7,195 nt of DNA, from the NCBI GenBank assembly GCA_947088515.1, contig CAMUHA010000175.1:1-7195 (forward strand), in the 5' to 3' direction. Source of the stretch: an uncultured bacterium (GTDB lineage Bacteria; Bacillota; Clostridia; Lachnospirales; Lachnospiraceae). Numbering within the stretch: the first letter of the stretch is position 1; every line of letters starts with the position of its first letter. A program made the position numbers and the translations under genes. A model generated the notes under the pieces. The model ran no database searches, had not been told where the DNA came from, and saw only the letters and a list, made by a program, of their open reading frames with translations. This document shows positions 1 to 5,733 of the stretch, one piece after another.

Positions 1-311
1 GCTTCCTTTACACTTCCACCGGTTCTCTTTTGACTACTGCGGACGGCTGCAGGCGCTTTTAAGGATGCGTCCGCATCTGACACGGGTTTTCTTCCTTCCG
101 CCCTGCCATGTTCCACGTAATGTTGATAAAGCGCAGCTGCATCTGTGCCGCAAACTGCTGCTACATCCGGATTGTTTGCCCCATAAAACTCTGCGTCAAA
201 AACAGTTCCATCCGGCATAACTGCCGGCGCCGCATATACAGTCAGTGATGAACCTGCGATGGCCGCAACAGTCAAAACTGTCATAAGGCCTCTTTTTACT
301 TTTTTCCCCAT
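1..311 (-). CDS. Secreted NPDV-repeat protein, N-terminal part (runs off the left edge)
   Basis: This is an exported protein of unknown function; 103 codons are visible before the window ends. The start ATG at 311 follows a GAGAGGGAAG ribosome binding site and begins MGKKVKRGLM. A short basic N-region, a hydrophobic stretch (about residues 9-25) and an alanine-rich AxA-type cleavage site (VYAAPA, near residue 28) make a clear Sec signal peptide. The mature chain begins with one copy of a unit seen in many secreted Lachnospiraceae proteins: FDAEFYGANNPDV followed by LYQHYVEHGRAEGRKP. After it the chain turns Ser/Ala/Lys/Arg-rich, like a linker. In that group the unit often precedes a separate catalytic or binding domain, which would lie outside the window. 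The gene has its own promoter upstream. Sure of: a real gene, exported, carrying this unit. Unknown: the downstream domain. Confidence 0.85.
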   Translation of the reverse strand, partial: MGKKVKRGLMTVLTVAAIAGSSLTVYAAPAVMPDGTVFDAEFYGANNPDVAAVCGTDAAALYQHYVEHGRAEGRKPVSDADASLKAPAAVRSSQKRTGGSVKE

Positions 312-406
312 TTTTCTTCCCTCTCTTTTATTTTTATAAAAGTCTGCAAAACAAATCTTAGACCTACAGCCTTACCAAGATAACTTTTTGCTCTGTCTTA
401 AATTTT

Positions 407-436
407 ATTATAGTATATTTGAATCAAATACGTCAA
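407..436 (-). promoter_or_regulatory. Sigma-A-type promoter for the secreted protein
   Basis: On the minus strand, TTGACG (436-431) and a perfect TATAAT (412-407) are separated by 18 bp. Transcription would start near 400 and leave a leader of about 90 nt before the ATG at 311. I find only weak short pairings in that leader and no terminator, so I do not call a riboswitch there. Confidence 0.75.
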
Positions 437-468
437 TTTTTTATAAACTTCTGTGCAAAAATAAATTT

Positions 469-801
469 TTATTTTTCCGGGTTTCGGTTCATTTCGCTAC
501 TGGATGATTCAGTTCCGGCAATGACCTTCATTATTTGTTCAGCATATTCTGCACTATATTGCGCAGCTTGGAATAAACCGTCATTATCTTCTGCAATTTT
601 TAATGAAAAATCGTCATCCATCTCCCCATGATTATCATAATTTCCTGTAGAACACAATAAATCTTCTCTGGCTGCGGACGAAATGTAACTATCTCTTAAC
701 CCTGCTGTACCTTCAGGCTTAATCTCTTCCGGCCTTTCTCCCTGCCCTGCATTCAAAAAAGGGGCAAGCACACTTCTGATTCCCTCAATCCCTAATCCCA
801 T
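469..801 (-). CDS. Hypothetical acidic protein, 110 aa
   Basis: I do not recognise this protein. The start ATG at 801 (MGLGIEGIRSVL) is chosen because AAGGAGGAG sits five bases upstream; an ATG at 822 would add seven residues that are just the translated ribosome binding site. The N-terminus (about 1-17) is a short amphipathic segment. The middle is Gly/Pro/Glu-rich and probably unstructured, then a likely helix follows (about 75-98, around LFQAAQYSAEYAEQIMKVIAG). The tail is Ser/Glu/Asn-rich. There is no signal peptide or membrane segment; it contains one Cys. It lies after the terminator of the antiporter gene, so it may use its own weak promoter or read-through. The strong ribosome binding site argues that it is translated. 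Confidence 0.7.
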   Translation of the reverse strand: MGLGIEGIRSVLAPFLNAGQGERPEEIKPEGTAGLRDSYISSAAREDLLCSTGNYDNHGEMDDDFSLKIAEDNDGLFQAAQYSAEYAEQIMKVIAGTESSSSEMNRNPEK

Positions 802-841
802 ATTCTCCTCCTTAATCAACATATATCTTTTTGTTACTTAT

Positions 842-874
842 AAAAAACCGGCAAACAGACATGTATGCCGGTTT
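842..874 (-). terminator. Rho-independent terminator of the antiporter gene
   Basis: Read on the minus strand, AAACCGGCA (874-866) pairs with TGCCGGTTT (853-845): a 9-bp stem with a 12-nt loop. A run of six T (847-842) overlaps its foot. It lies about 37 nt after the antiporter stop codon and before the 110-aa gene. Confidence 0.85.
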
Positions 875-910
875 GACAGACATAGCAAAAATTTAATTGT
901 TTTTTCAAGG

Positions 911-1891
911 TTATCTTATAATTGCAAAAATCATATCCGCCACATATAAGCCTGCCATAATAATACCTTCTATACGTTTCAACATTTTTGAACTGAGCAA
1001 AAAAACAAATGTCAAAAGACTGGCTGCAATCAGGATTCCCATATCAAAAACCGATGCCACATTCACCTCCACCGGATGAATTACTGCTGATATTCCCAAT
1101 ATAAACATCAGATTAAAAATATTGGAGCCAGCCACATTGCCAACTGCTAACCCCGTCTCTCCCTTTCGAGCTGCAACAACAGACGTCACAAGTTCAGGAA
1201 GCGATGTTCCAATTGCTACAATAGTAAAGCCAATCAGCGTTTCAGACATTCCCAGTATTTGGGCAATTTCTTTTGCACTATATATAACCACCTGCCCGCC
1301 GCCAACAACGAAAGCAATCCCCACGCCTATAAATAATGCACATTTTCCCACAGACCAGCTTTTTATCTTCGTCCCTTCATCAGACTCCGGATGTTTTTTG
1401 GCGTCTGATATAAGAAAACCAATATAAACAATAAACAACACGCATAAAAGGATTCCAGCAGCTCTGCCCACACTTCCGGCTGGTTCTTCCATTCCCATAT
1501 CAATAAACTGGCCTGAAAAAATTGCAGCAGCGCTGGTCAGAATAAATACTGACACTGTTGAAATAATCGAAACTGGCAAATCCCTTTTTAATACTCCTGC
1601 TTCAACAGGCACCGGATGAATAATTGCACATACACCAAGTACAAAAAGCAAATTAAAAATATTAGAGCCCACAATATTACTTAATGCAATTTCATTTGCA
1701 CCCTGCAACGCCGCAGATGTACTGACTGCAAGCTCCGGGGCGCTTGTTCCAAGTGCAACAATTGTAAGGCCAATAATCAGGCCTGGTACTTTAAGTCTTT
1801 TTGCAAGAGATGAACTTCCATCAACAAAAAAACTTGCCCCCTTAATTAATGCCGCCAGTCCAGTTACTAATAACATACCTGAGAAAAACAT
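911..1891 (-). CDS. CaCA-family Na+/Ca2+-type cation antiporter (YrbG-like)
   Basis: An integral membrane cation exchanger that would move a divalent cation (Ca2+, possibly Mn2+) against Na+ or H+. At 326 aa it is the normal size for bacterial YrbG-like members. Both signature alpha-repeats are intact: GLTIVALGTSAPEL (41-54) running on to GSNIFN (75-80), and GFTIVAIGTSLPEL (221-234) running on to GSNIFN (255-260). The paired GTSxPEL motifs carry the ion-binding Glu residues. About ten hydrophobic segments surround a charged cytoplasmic loop (about 163-181). The ATG at 1891 is used because AAGGAGGAG lies seven bases upstream. A longer reading from 2023 would start inside the structured leader and run through a terminator hairpin. 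It has its own promoter and a candidate manganese-sensing leader, which makes cation efflux its likely role. The true substrate cannot be read from the sequence. Confidence 0.93.
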   Translation of the reverse strand: MFFSGMLLVTGLAALIKGASFFVDGSSSLAKRLKVPGLIIGLTIVALGTSAPELAVSTSAALQGANEIALSNIVGSNIFNLLFVLGVCAIIHPVPVEAGVLKRDLPVSIISTVSVFILTSAAAIFSGQFIDMGMEEPAGSVGRAAGILLCVLFIVYIGFLISDAKKHPESDEGTKIKSWSVGKCALFIGVGIAFVVGGGQVVIYSAKEIAQILGMSETLIGFTIVAIGTSLPELVTSVVAARKGETGLAVGNVAGSNIFNLMFILGISAVIHPVEVNVASVFDMGILIAASLLTFVFLLSSKMLKRIEGIIMAGLYVADMIFAIIR

Positions 1892-1892
1892 A

Positions 1893-1903
1893 ATCTCCTC
1901 CTT
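1893..1903 (-). promoter_or_regulatory. Ribosome binding site that sets the antiporter start
   Basis: AAGGAGGAG with a short spacer precedes the ATG at 1891. It lies eight bases beyond the end of the alternative leader hairpin (1911-1941), so that hairpin leaves it accessible. Confidence 0.85.
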
Positions 1904-1910
1904 ACATATT

Positions 1911-1941
1911 TTTGCAGAAAAAAAGAGACTTCTTCTGCAAA
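1911..1941 (-). promoter_or_regulatory. Alternative (antiterminator-like) hairpin in the antiporter leader
   Basis: On the minus strand TTTGCAGAA (1941-1933) can pair with TTCTGCAAA (1919-1911). The helix extends to about 13 bp with G-U pairs and closes a 5-nt loop (1928-1924). It uses the 3' half of the terminator's inner stem and buries its U tract, so it cannot coexist with the terminator at 1918-1963. This is read from base pairing only. Confidence 0.5.
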
Positions 1942-1963
1942 TAAAATTTGCAGTAAAAGTCTC
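1918..1963 (-). terminator. Leader (attenuator) terminator upstream of the antiporter
   Basis: On the minus strand an outer stem GAGACTT (1963-1957) / AAGTCTC (1931-1925) encloses an inner stem CTGCAAAT (1953-1946) / ATTTGCAG (1942-1935) with a 3-nt loop. Seven T follow directly (1924-1918). This is a strong intrinsic terminator placed between promoter and start codon, only 26 nt before the ATG, which is the arrangement of a transcription-attenuation switch. Its 5' arm overlaps the 3' strand of the candidate aptamer's closing helix. Confidence 0.85.
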
Positions 1964-2050
1964 GCTTCTTACAACATACTCCGGGGAATCATCTTCCCGT
2001 ACTGACAGAATTATGTTACACACCTATGTATGCAAGCTACTCCCTGTTAC
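1953..2050 (-). promoter_or_regulatory. Candidate yybP-ykoY manganese riboswitch aptamer
   Basis: Read on the minus strand, a closing helix GTAACAG (2050-2044) / CTTTTAC (1959-1953), with one C-U mismatch, holds GGGAGTAGC (2044-2036) on the 5' side and GCGAGAC (1965-1959) on the 3' side. These resemble the conserved GGGGAGUAGC and GCGAGACC blocks I recall for this family. Two hairpins lie inside. One is GCATAC-ATAG-GTGTGT (2033-2018). The other is AACATA/TATGTT (2017-2012 / 1978-1973) with an asymmetric loop containing CTGTCAGTA, then CGGGAA/TTCCCCG (1999-1982) and a CCGGAG strand. yybP-ykoY RNAs sense Mn2+ and usually switch on cation exporters. Here ligand binding would take the terminator's 5' arm, which predicts an ON switch. 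The match is from memory of the consensus, not from a covariance search. Confidence 0.62.
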
Positions 2051-2058
2051 CTGTATTT

Positions 2059-2087
2059 ACTTTAGCAAACCAGTCAGCAAATGTCAA
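2059..2087 (-). promoter_or_regulatory. Promoter of the antiporter transcript
   Basis: A perfect -35 TTGACA (2087-2082) and a -10 TAAAGT (2064-2059, 4 of 6) are separated by exactly 17 bp. Transcription would begin near 2052, just ahead of the first strand of the candidate aptamer. That agrees with the leader being an independent transcription unit and not the tail of the upstream operon. Confidence 0.7.
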
Positions 2088-2104
2088 TACCTTCATTTAC
2101 AGCC

Positions 2105-2293
2105 TTACATATCAAAATCCGTCCTCATAGCATTCTCTTCATTTTCCATTACACCAGTCTCTTTAAATCCCATAATTTCTTCAAAATTGCCCTCTGTTTT
2201 TCCTAAAATCTGCCGCTTCAATCCCACTCCTTTGACATTTTCCTTCTGCCTTAGCAATCTTCTGTCACTCTTTTTGTCAACCTGCAAAGTCAC
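2105..2293 (-). CDS. Possible small charged protein overlapping the nucleotidyltransferase end
   Basis: This is a doubtful gene. A frame from GTG at 2293 overlaps the last 17 nt of the nucleotidyltransferase gene and gives 62 residues rich in Lys, Arg, Glu and Met, with no recognised motif. A better-placed start may be TTG at about 2218, which has AAAGGAG five bases upstream and would give a peptide of about 38 aa. In favour: the operon-like overlap and the internal ribosome binding site. Against: no ATG start, no known family, and an ordinary amino acid mix. No terminator separates it from the antiporter promoter. Confidence 0.22.
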   Translation of the reverse strand: MTLQVDKKSDRRLLRQKENVKGVGLKRQILGKTEGNFEEIMGFKETGVMENEENAMRTDFDM

Positions 2294-3317
2294 CTTCTAT
2301 CGCTTTTCTATTTATACGTTCAACAAATTTTTCCACCTTATCCATATCAGGATTATCTGGCAAATATGTGCTTGCCGTTGCCTGGTCCAGCCGTTTCTCA
2401 TATTCAGATAATATTTCGTAAAACTCCTTTGAAAAAGTTTTATCTTCCTTTTGGAAATCTCCCCGCCTGATACTTTTAAGAAGCGCTAAGTCGTCAGTTC
2501 TGTGTGTTCTGATTTCACCTTTTTCCAAAATATCAATTGCCATCATAAACAGCCTTATCAGGTGCATTGCATGTTTATTTAAATGGTTATCGTCTTTCTT
2601 TTTGTTGCGCTTGCCAATTTTATCGTATTCCCTGACAACATTGTGCATAACCTCTAACATGTTTGCACAATCCCGCAATGGCAGATGCTTATATTCCGCA
2701 TCAATAAATATCTCCGTCTCAGAATTCGGGTGGTCTGATTTATCTATATAAATCTCTATGCGGCCTTTACCCTCCATTTTGTTCTTTCGTTCAAAATCTT
2801 CCAAAGCATTCTTAACAGAACGATAAATATGCTGCTCTCTCTCATGCTGCGGCATGAAATCCCTGGCAATGGCATTTTGCAGACGCCTTAGTTGGGCACT
2901 GGCATATCCGCCAAAAGATTTTGCCGCCCTTTTTGAAAGAAATAATTGTTTATTGTCTAACAATTCCTGCCCCAGATTTGTTTTTATCAAGTATTGCCCT
3001 TCATCCAGTCCCAATAATTCAATTGTATTTGGATTACACTCCAAAAGAAGCCTTATAATTTTGTTAAAAGAATAAATAACCGTATCCGTATTTTCATCCT
3101 CATACTGCTCAAACTTTGTAAGTCCAAGCAAATCAGAAGGCATATTTAATGCTATCCCCCTAATGTCAACATCACTGCTCTCACAATAGGTTCCATAGGC
3201 ATAACTTCCCCCAAGCCCCAAAAGAATGATACGTTTTCCAAGCCTTATATTCTGCCTCAAAAAGCTATATGTATCTGAATTTATAAGTTGTGTAAAATCA
3301 CATGCTCTTCCAGCCAT
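2277..3317 (-). CDS. Predicted nucleotidyltransferase, YcgL/RlaP-like (pol beta superfamily)
   Basis: A 346-aa member of the DNA polymerase beta-like nucleotidyltransferase superfamily, of the type called YcgL in Bacillus and RlaP in RNA-repair contexts. The catalytic signature is complete: GGSYAYGT (36-43) followed by SSDVDIRG (47-54), giving the Gly-Ser and the two metal-binding Asp (D49, D51). Downstream features typical of this family are a helical region around the Asn/Glu-Leu-Leu-Gly stretch (95-104) and NKHAMHLIRLFMMAIDIL (247-264), whose KHAMHLIRL matches the family's conserved C-terminal His/Arg motif. It should transfer a nucleoside monophosphate, but acceptor and substrate are unknown. 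The ATG at 3317 lies inside the end of the HAD gene (37-nt overlap) with GGGGTGG four bases upstream, so translation is probably coupled. No RNA ligase is visible next to it, so an RNA-repair role is not supported by context. Confidence 0.88.
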   Translation of the reverse strand: MAGRACDFTQLINSDTYSFLRQNIRLGKRIILLGLGGSYAYGTYCESSDVDIRGIALNMPSDLLGLTKFEQYEDENTDTVIYSFNKIIRLLLECNPNTIELLGLDEGQYLIKTNLGQELLDNKQLFLSKRAAKSFGGYASAQLRRLQNAIARDFMPQHEREQHIYRSVKNALEDFERKNKMEGKGRIEIYIDKSDHPNSETEIFIDAEYKHLPLRDCANMLEVMHNVVREYDKIGKRNKKKDDNHLNKHAMHLIRLFMMAIDILEKGEIRTHRTDDLALLKSIRRGDFQKEDKTFSKEFYEILSEYEKRLDQATASTYLPDNPDMDKVEKFVERINRKAIEGDFAG

Positions 3318-4117
3318 TTTGCCACCCCATTATTTATATTACTGCCAATAATCCCCGTTGCGTATGCCTTTAACTCTTCCACGGCATTGTCCACTGCATA
3401 GGCCTCATCTGATATTTGGAACATGGGAATATCGTTAACAGCATCCCCAAAGGAAATGACTTTTGTGCAGCCTTGCATTTCCTTTAGCTTCTCTATGGCA
3501 TTTGCTTTGGTTGCCTTAGCGGGCATAATTTCGCACCAGTATTCCGGCCTGTACAATTCCTGCTGGAGGGTACAACGATACCGGCCATCTTTCGAAAAAA
3601 TATCGTATATTGGCAAAAGCTCCTCTTTTTCTCCAATACAGGTAAAATAAAACATGTCCCCCTGGTACAGCGCTTTTGTATCTCCTTTAATCGGATTCAT
3701 CCGCCTGTCCCCCTTTTTCAGACCAATGTACCGTTTAACTCCATCGTTCTCTTTTTCTGTATTCCATGATACTTTTTCCACTCCATTTATAAAAGAATAC
3801 ACTAGCGGACTGATATTCTGTTTATTAAGGACGGTTTGAACCTGATACATTTCTTCTTCCTCAAACCTCTCTTTTGCCAATATCTCCCCTGTATCCGGCC
3901 GGATAATAAATGCACCATTATATATGATAACAGGATTGCCCACCGACAAACCTTTTGTAACCACACTAGCTGATACCAGCGACCTTGCAGTGGCATAAGT
4001 AAACATCATCCCATTTTCCACCAGATTATTAATAATTTTTATGCTTTCAGGATTAATCTGGTCATTTCTGTTTAACAACGTCCCATCTAAATCTGTTACG
4101 TATAATACTTTTTCCAT
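3281..4117 (-). CDS. Cof-type HAD-IIB family phosphatase
   Basis: A 278-aa cytoplasmic HAD hydrolase of the Cof/YidA group, which dephosphorylates sugar phosphates, nucleotides or cofactor precursors. The four HAD motifs are in order. Motif I is VTDLDGTL (7-14), with nucleophile D9 and acid D11. Motif II is in YATARS (41-46), the Thr/Ser position. Motif III Lys is in KATKANAI (201-208). Motif IV is GDAVNDIPM (224-232), supplying the Mg2+-binding Asp residues. The C2-type cap lies between motifs II and III, and length is normal for the group. The ATG at 4117 is used because AAAGGAG lies six bases upstream; eight extra codons from 4141 only translate that site. It is the first gene of a two-gene operon with the nucleotidyltransferase. 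Substrate is not predictable. Confidence 0.93.
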   Translation of the reverse strand: MEKVLYVTDLDGTLLNRNDQINPESIKIINNLVENGMMFTYATARSLVSASVVTKGLSVGNPVIIYNGAFIIRPDTGEILAKERFEEEEMYQVQTVLNKQNISPLVYSFINGVEKVSWNTEKENDGVKRYIGLKKGDRRMNPIKGDTKALYQGDMFYFTCIGEKEELLPIYDIFSKDGRYRCTLQQELYRPEYWCEIMPAKATKANAIEKLKEMQGCTKVISFGDAVNDIPMFQISDEAYAVDNAVEELKAYATGIIGSNINNGVAKWLEEHVILHNL

Positions 4118-4165
4118 TAACAGCTCCTTTCCCTTGCCCACCCGCTGTTCTAAATAAAACTCAAT

Positions 4166-4194
4166 ATCATATATAGTTCGCAGAAGTCTTTCAG
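4166..4194 (-). promoter_or_regulatory. Probable promoter of the HAD-nucleotidyltransferase operon
   Basis: On the minus strand CTGAAA (4194-4189, 4 of 6) and TATGAT (4171-4166, 5 of 6) are 17 bp apart, about 50 nt upstream of the HAD start codon. The -35 is weak, so this is a moderate call. Confidence 0.5.
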
Positions 4195-4262
4195 CATACT
4201 ATTTTCCTGTGTGTAGCAACAAACAATAGGGCATGACTATCAATAGTTCTCTGTAGCGCTAA

Positions 4263-4419
4263 AGCGTGTTTAAAAATGCTTTCTGTCAGATATGCGACAC
4301 AATTTGTGGAAGATTTGTGCCAATTGAAGGGCGCATGGTGCGCTATGTAACCTGAATTTGGTACAAGTTTCACGCAAAGTGAGTCTTACAGATGACAGAA
4401 ATGAGTTTTCAAACACGCT
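4263..4419. mobile_element. MITE-like non-autonomous element, 157 bp, CTAA target duplication
   Basis: The ends are imperfect inverted repeats of about 27 bp: AGCGTGTTTAAAAATGC then TTTCTGTCA on the left (4263-4288), and the same with AGCGTGTTTGAAAACTCA on the right, inverted (4393-4419). The direct tetramer CTAA lies immediately outside both ends (4259-4262 and 4420-4423), as expected for a target duplication. A 4-bp YTAR-type target is the habit of IS5-group transposases, so this is probably a small derivative mobilised in trans by such an element. If one more terminal G is counted as on the right end, the duplication would be TA instead. The inside contains a GCGCA/TGCGC hairpin and no credible gene; the open frame crossing it is accidental. 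Confidence 0.75.
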
Positions 4420-4423
4420 CTAA

Positions 4424-4575
4424 TATTTCTTACCCCTCACTCTATTGCATTCATCTGTTTGCAATAACTGATAAAAAATACCACTGTCTATTATCAAATC
4501 AAGATTCTTCTGGCGCTTCCAATTAACAGATATTATATATAATTGGAGGCATGTTTTCAATTCTCCTATTCTTAA
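4424..4575. other. Non-coding stretch between the MITE and the IS3 remnant
   Basis: AT-rich sequence without a credible reading frame. The only structure I see is a short inverted repeat CCAATTA (4519-4525) / TAATTGG (4540-4546) around an AT-rich core, of no clear meaning. It may be scrambled mobile-element sequence. Confidence 0.5.
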
Positions 4576-4797
4576 TTTCAATATTTTCACAACTACCAAG
4601 GTTCAATAGAAACCCACAGGGCAATCTTTAAATACATAGAAGGGTGGCGCAACTACAAGAGAATCCATAGAGCTATCTGCTATATAACCCCCAGCAAAAG
4701 GGAAATGAGGAACTCATCCTCCTCCCTCTCCATTACTTCCCAATATTTTTCTCCTTCTTCACAGATACTGCTAATCCCAAATAAAATATCTGGTTAA
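4576..4797 (+). pseudogene. C-terminal remnant of an IS3-family transposase (OrfB type)
   Basis: The frame has no start codon and opens after a TAA at 4573. It reads IETHRAIFKYIEGW (from 4606), then RNYKRIHRAICYITPSKRE (to about 4704). This matches the very end of IS3-family OrfB integrases, whose usual form is EA-RAIFEYIE-WYN-KRxHSALGYxTP. The catalytic DDE core is absent, and the Tyr of WYN is replaced by Arg. The frame then runs on into unrelated sequence until TAA at 4795-4797. The upstream part has been lost or scrambled. No IS3-type termini are recognisable. Confidence 0.75.
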
Positions 4798-4804
4798 ACT
4801 TGCA

Positions 4805-4833
4805 TTGCGAATCACAGGAAAATAGTTTATAAT
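4805..4833 (+). promoter_or_regulatory. Promoter of the epimerase-like gene
   Basis: TTGCGA (4805-4810, 4 of 6) and a perfect TATAAT (4828-4833) are 17 bp apart. Transcription would start near 4840, about 27 nt before the ATG. The -35 and spacer coincide with the right arm of the 22-bp inverted repeat. Confidence 0.72.
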
Positions 4834-4866
4834 CAGCCTATAAATCGTGGTTGTGGGGGATGAAAA

Positions 4867-5733
4867 ATGAAAATTCTGGTAATAGGCGGCACCAGGTTTT
4901 TTGGCATACATATGGTAAATGACCTTTTATCAAAAGGTCATGATGTTACGATTGCTACACGGGGAAACATATCAGATTCATACGGTAACAGAGTAAATCG
5001 TATCATAATCGAAAGAACAAATGAACAGAATATGATAAATACTTTGAGCAATAGTTATTATGATGTCGTAATTGATAAAATTGCTTATTGCTCAAATGAT
5101 ATTAAATATGTAATGGAATCTGTTAATTGTAATAAATACATCCATATGTCCAGCACAGCTGTTTATGAACCTAAGCACATGAATACGGTTGAATCTGATT
5201 TTGATGGTGTTTCTAAAGAATTGGTATGGTGTGATAGGAAAGATTTTTCATACGGGGAAGTAAAACGACAGGCAGAGTGCGCTTTATGGCAGGAATATTG
5301 GGACAGAAATTGGATTGCGGTAAGATATCCATTTGTAATAGGGGACGATGATTATACAAAAAGATTGGCATTTTATGTGGAACATACCATAAAATCTATC
5401 CCGATGGATATTGACAATTTGGACAGTCAGATGGGATTTATCCGTTCTGATGAAGCCGGAAAATTTATGGCTTTTTTGGTTGACCAAGATATCAGGGGCG
5501 CAATCAATGGAAGCTCCGAAGGAACTATTTCCATAAGAGAAATAATTGAGTATGTTGAGAAGAAGACCGGAGCAAAGGCAGTTGTTGACAAAACAGGAGA
5601 AAAGGCTCCATATAATGGAGAATCAGAATATAGAATTAATACAGAAAAGGCAAGAGCTTTGGGCTTTCGTTTTTCGGTACTTCAAGATTGGATATATAAA
5701 CTTTTAGATTATTATATTCAGGGAGTTAATTGA
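4867..5733 (+). CDS. NAD-dependent epimerase/dehydratase-like SDR protein
   Basis: A 288-aa soluble Rossmann-fold protein of the extended/atypical short-chain dehydrogenase-reductase superfamily. The N-terminal dinucleotide-binding motif is MKILVIGGTRFFG (G7, G8, G13). TRG (31-33) follows beta-strand 2, VVIDKIAY (67-74) fits strand 4, and MSSTAVY (94-100) carries the catalytic Ser region. The YxxxK pair is Y129 and K133 (SYGEVK). VRYPFVIGDDD (152-162) corresponds to the usual RxxxxxGP region, but lacks the Pro. The C-terminal part has the IRSDEAGKF and SIREIIEYV elements common to the family. So the active site appears complete; the substrate (often a nucleotide sugar) is unknown. The ATG has GGGGGA six bases upstream. 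It stands alone, with no sugar or polysaccharide genes around it, among mobile-element debris. Confidence 0.88.
   Translation: MKILVIGGTRFFGIHMVNDLLSKGHDVTIATRGNISDSYGNRVNRIIIERTNEQNMINTLSNSYYDVVIDKIAYCSNDIKYVMESVNCNKYIHMSSTAVYEPKHMNTVESDFDGVSKELVWCDRKDFSYGEVKRQAECALWQEYWDRNWIAVRYPFVIGDDDYTKRLAFYVEHTIKSIPMDIDNLDSQMGFIRSDEAGKFMAFLVDQDIRGAINGSSEGTISIREIIEYVEKKTGAKAVVDKTGEKAPYNGESEYRINTEKARALGFRFSVLQDWIYKLLDYYIQGVN

Larger units (their letters stand above)
4198..4826. repeat. 22-bp imperfect inverted repeat bracketing the gene-free region
   Basis: The left arm (4198-4219) and the right arm (4805-4826) are inverted copies agreeing at 18 of 22 positions. They share TTGC, four variable bases, then CACAGGAAAATAGT. 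The right arm forms the -35 and spacer of the epimerase promoter; the left arm lies just upstream of the HAD promoter. Between them lie the MITE-like element and the IS3 remnant. I see no clear target duplication outside the arms, so whether they are ends of a decayed mobile element is open. Confidence 0.5.

Noticed and set aside
312..400. Leader of the secreted-protein gene, considered as a riboswitch
   Set aside because: Only short 4-5 bp pairings, no terminator or sequestering hairpin, and no recognised aptamer motif.
440..480. AT-rich imperfect palindrome after the 110-aa gene, considered as a terminator
   Set aside because: The stem is almost all A-T with no GC core, so it is unlikely to terminate transcription.
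419..631. 70-codon plus-strand open frame
   Set aside because: It is antisense to the 110-aa gene and has no ribosome binding site; a shadow frame.
1892..2023. N-terminal extension of the antiporter, 44 extra codons from an ATG at 2023
   Set aside because: It translates the structured leader, the terminator and the ribosome binding site. The start at 1891 has an optimal site and begins at a typical first membrane helix.
2013..2411. 132-codon plus-strand open frame
   Set aside because: It lies antisense to the leader, the promoter and the end of the nucleotidyltransferase gene, and its Ser/Phe/Cys-rich composition is that of a shadow frame.
4191..4373. 60-codon minus-strand open frame across the MITE left end
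   Set aside because: It crosses the element's terminal repeat and target duplication, has no ribosome binding site, and looks like chance.
4141..4866. CRISPR array, tRNA or rRNA in the gene-free region
   Set aside because: No regularly spaced direct repeats and no tRNA-like cloverleaf or rRNA sequence; the content is explained by mobile-element debris.
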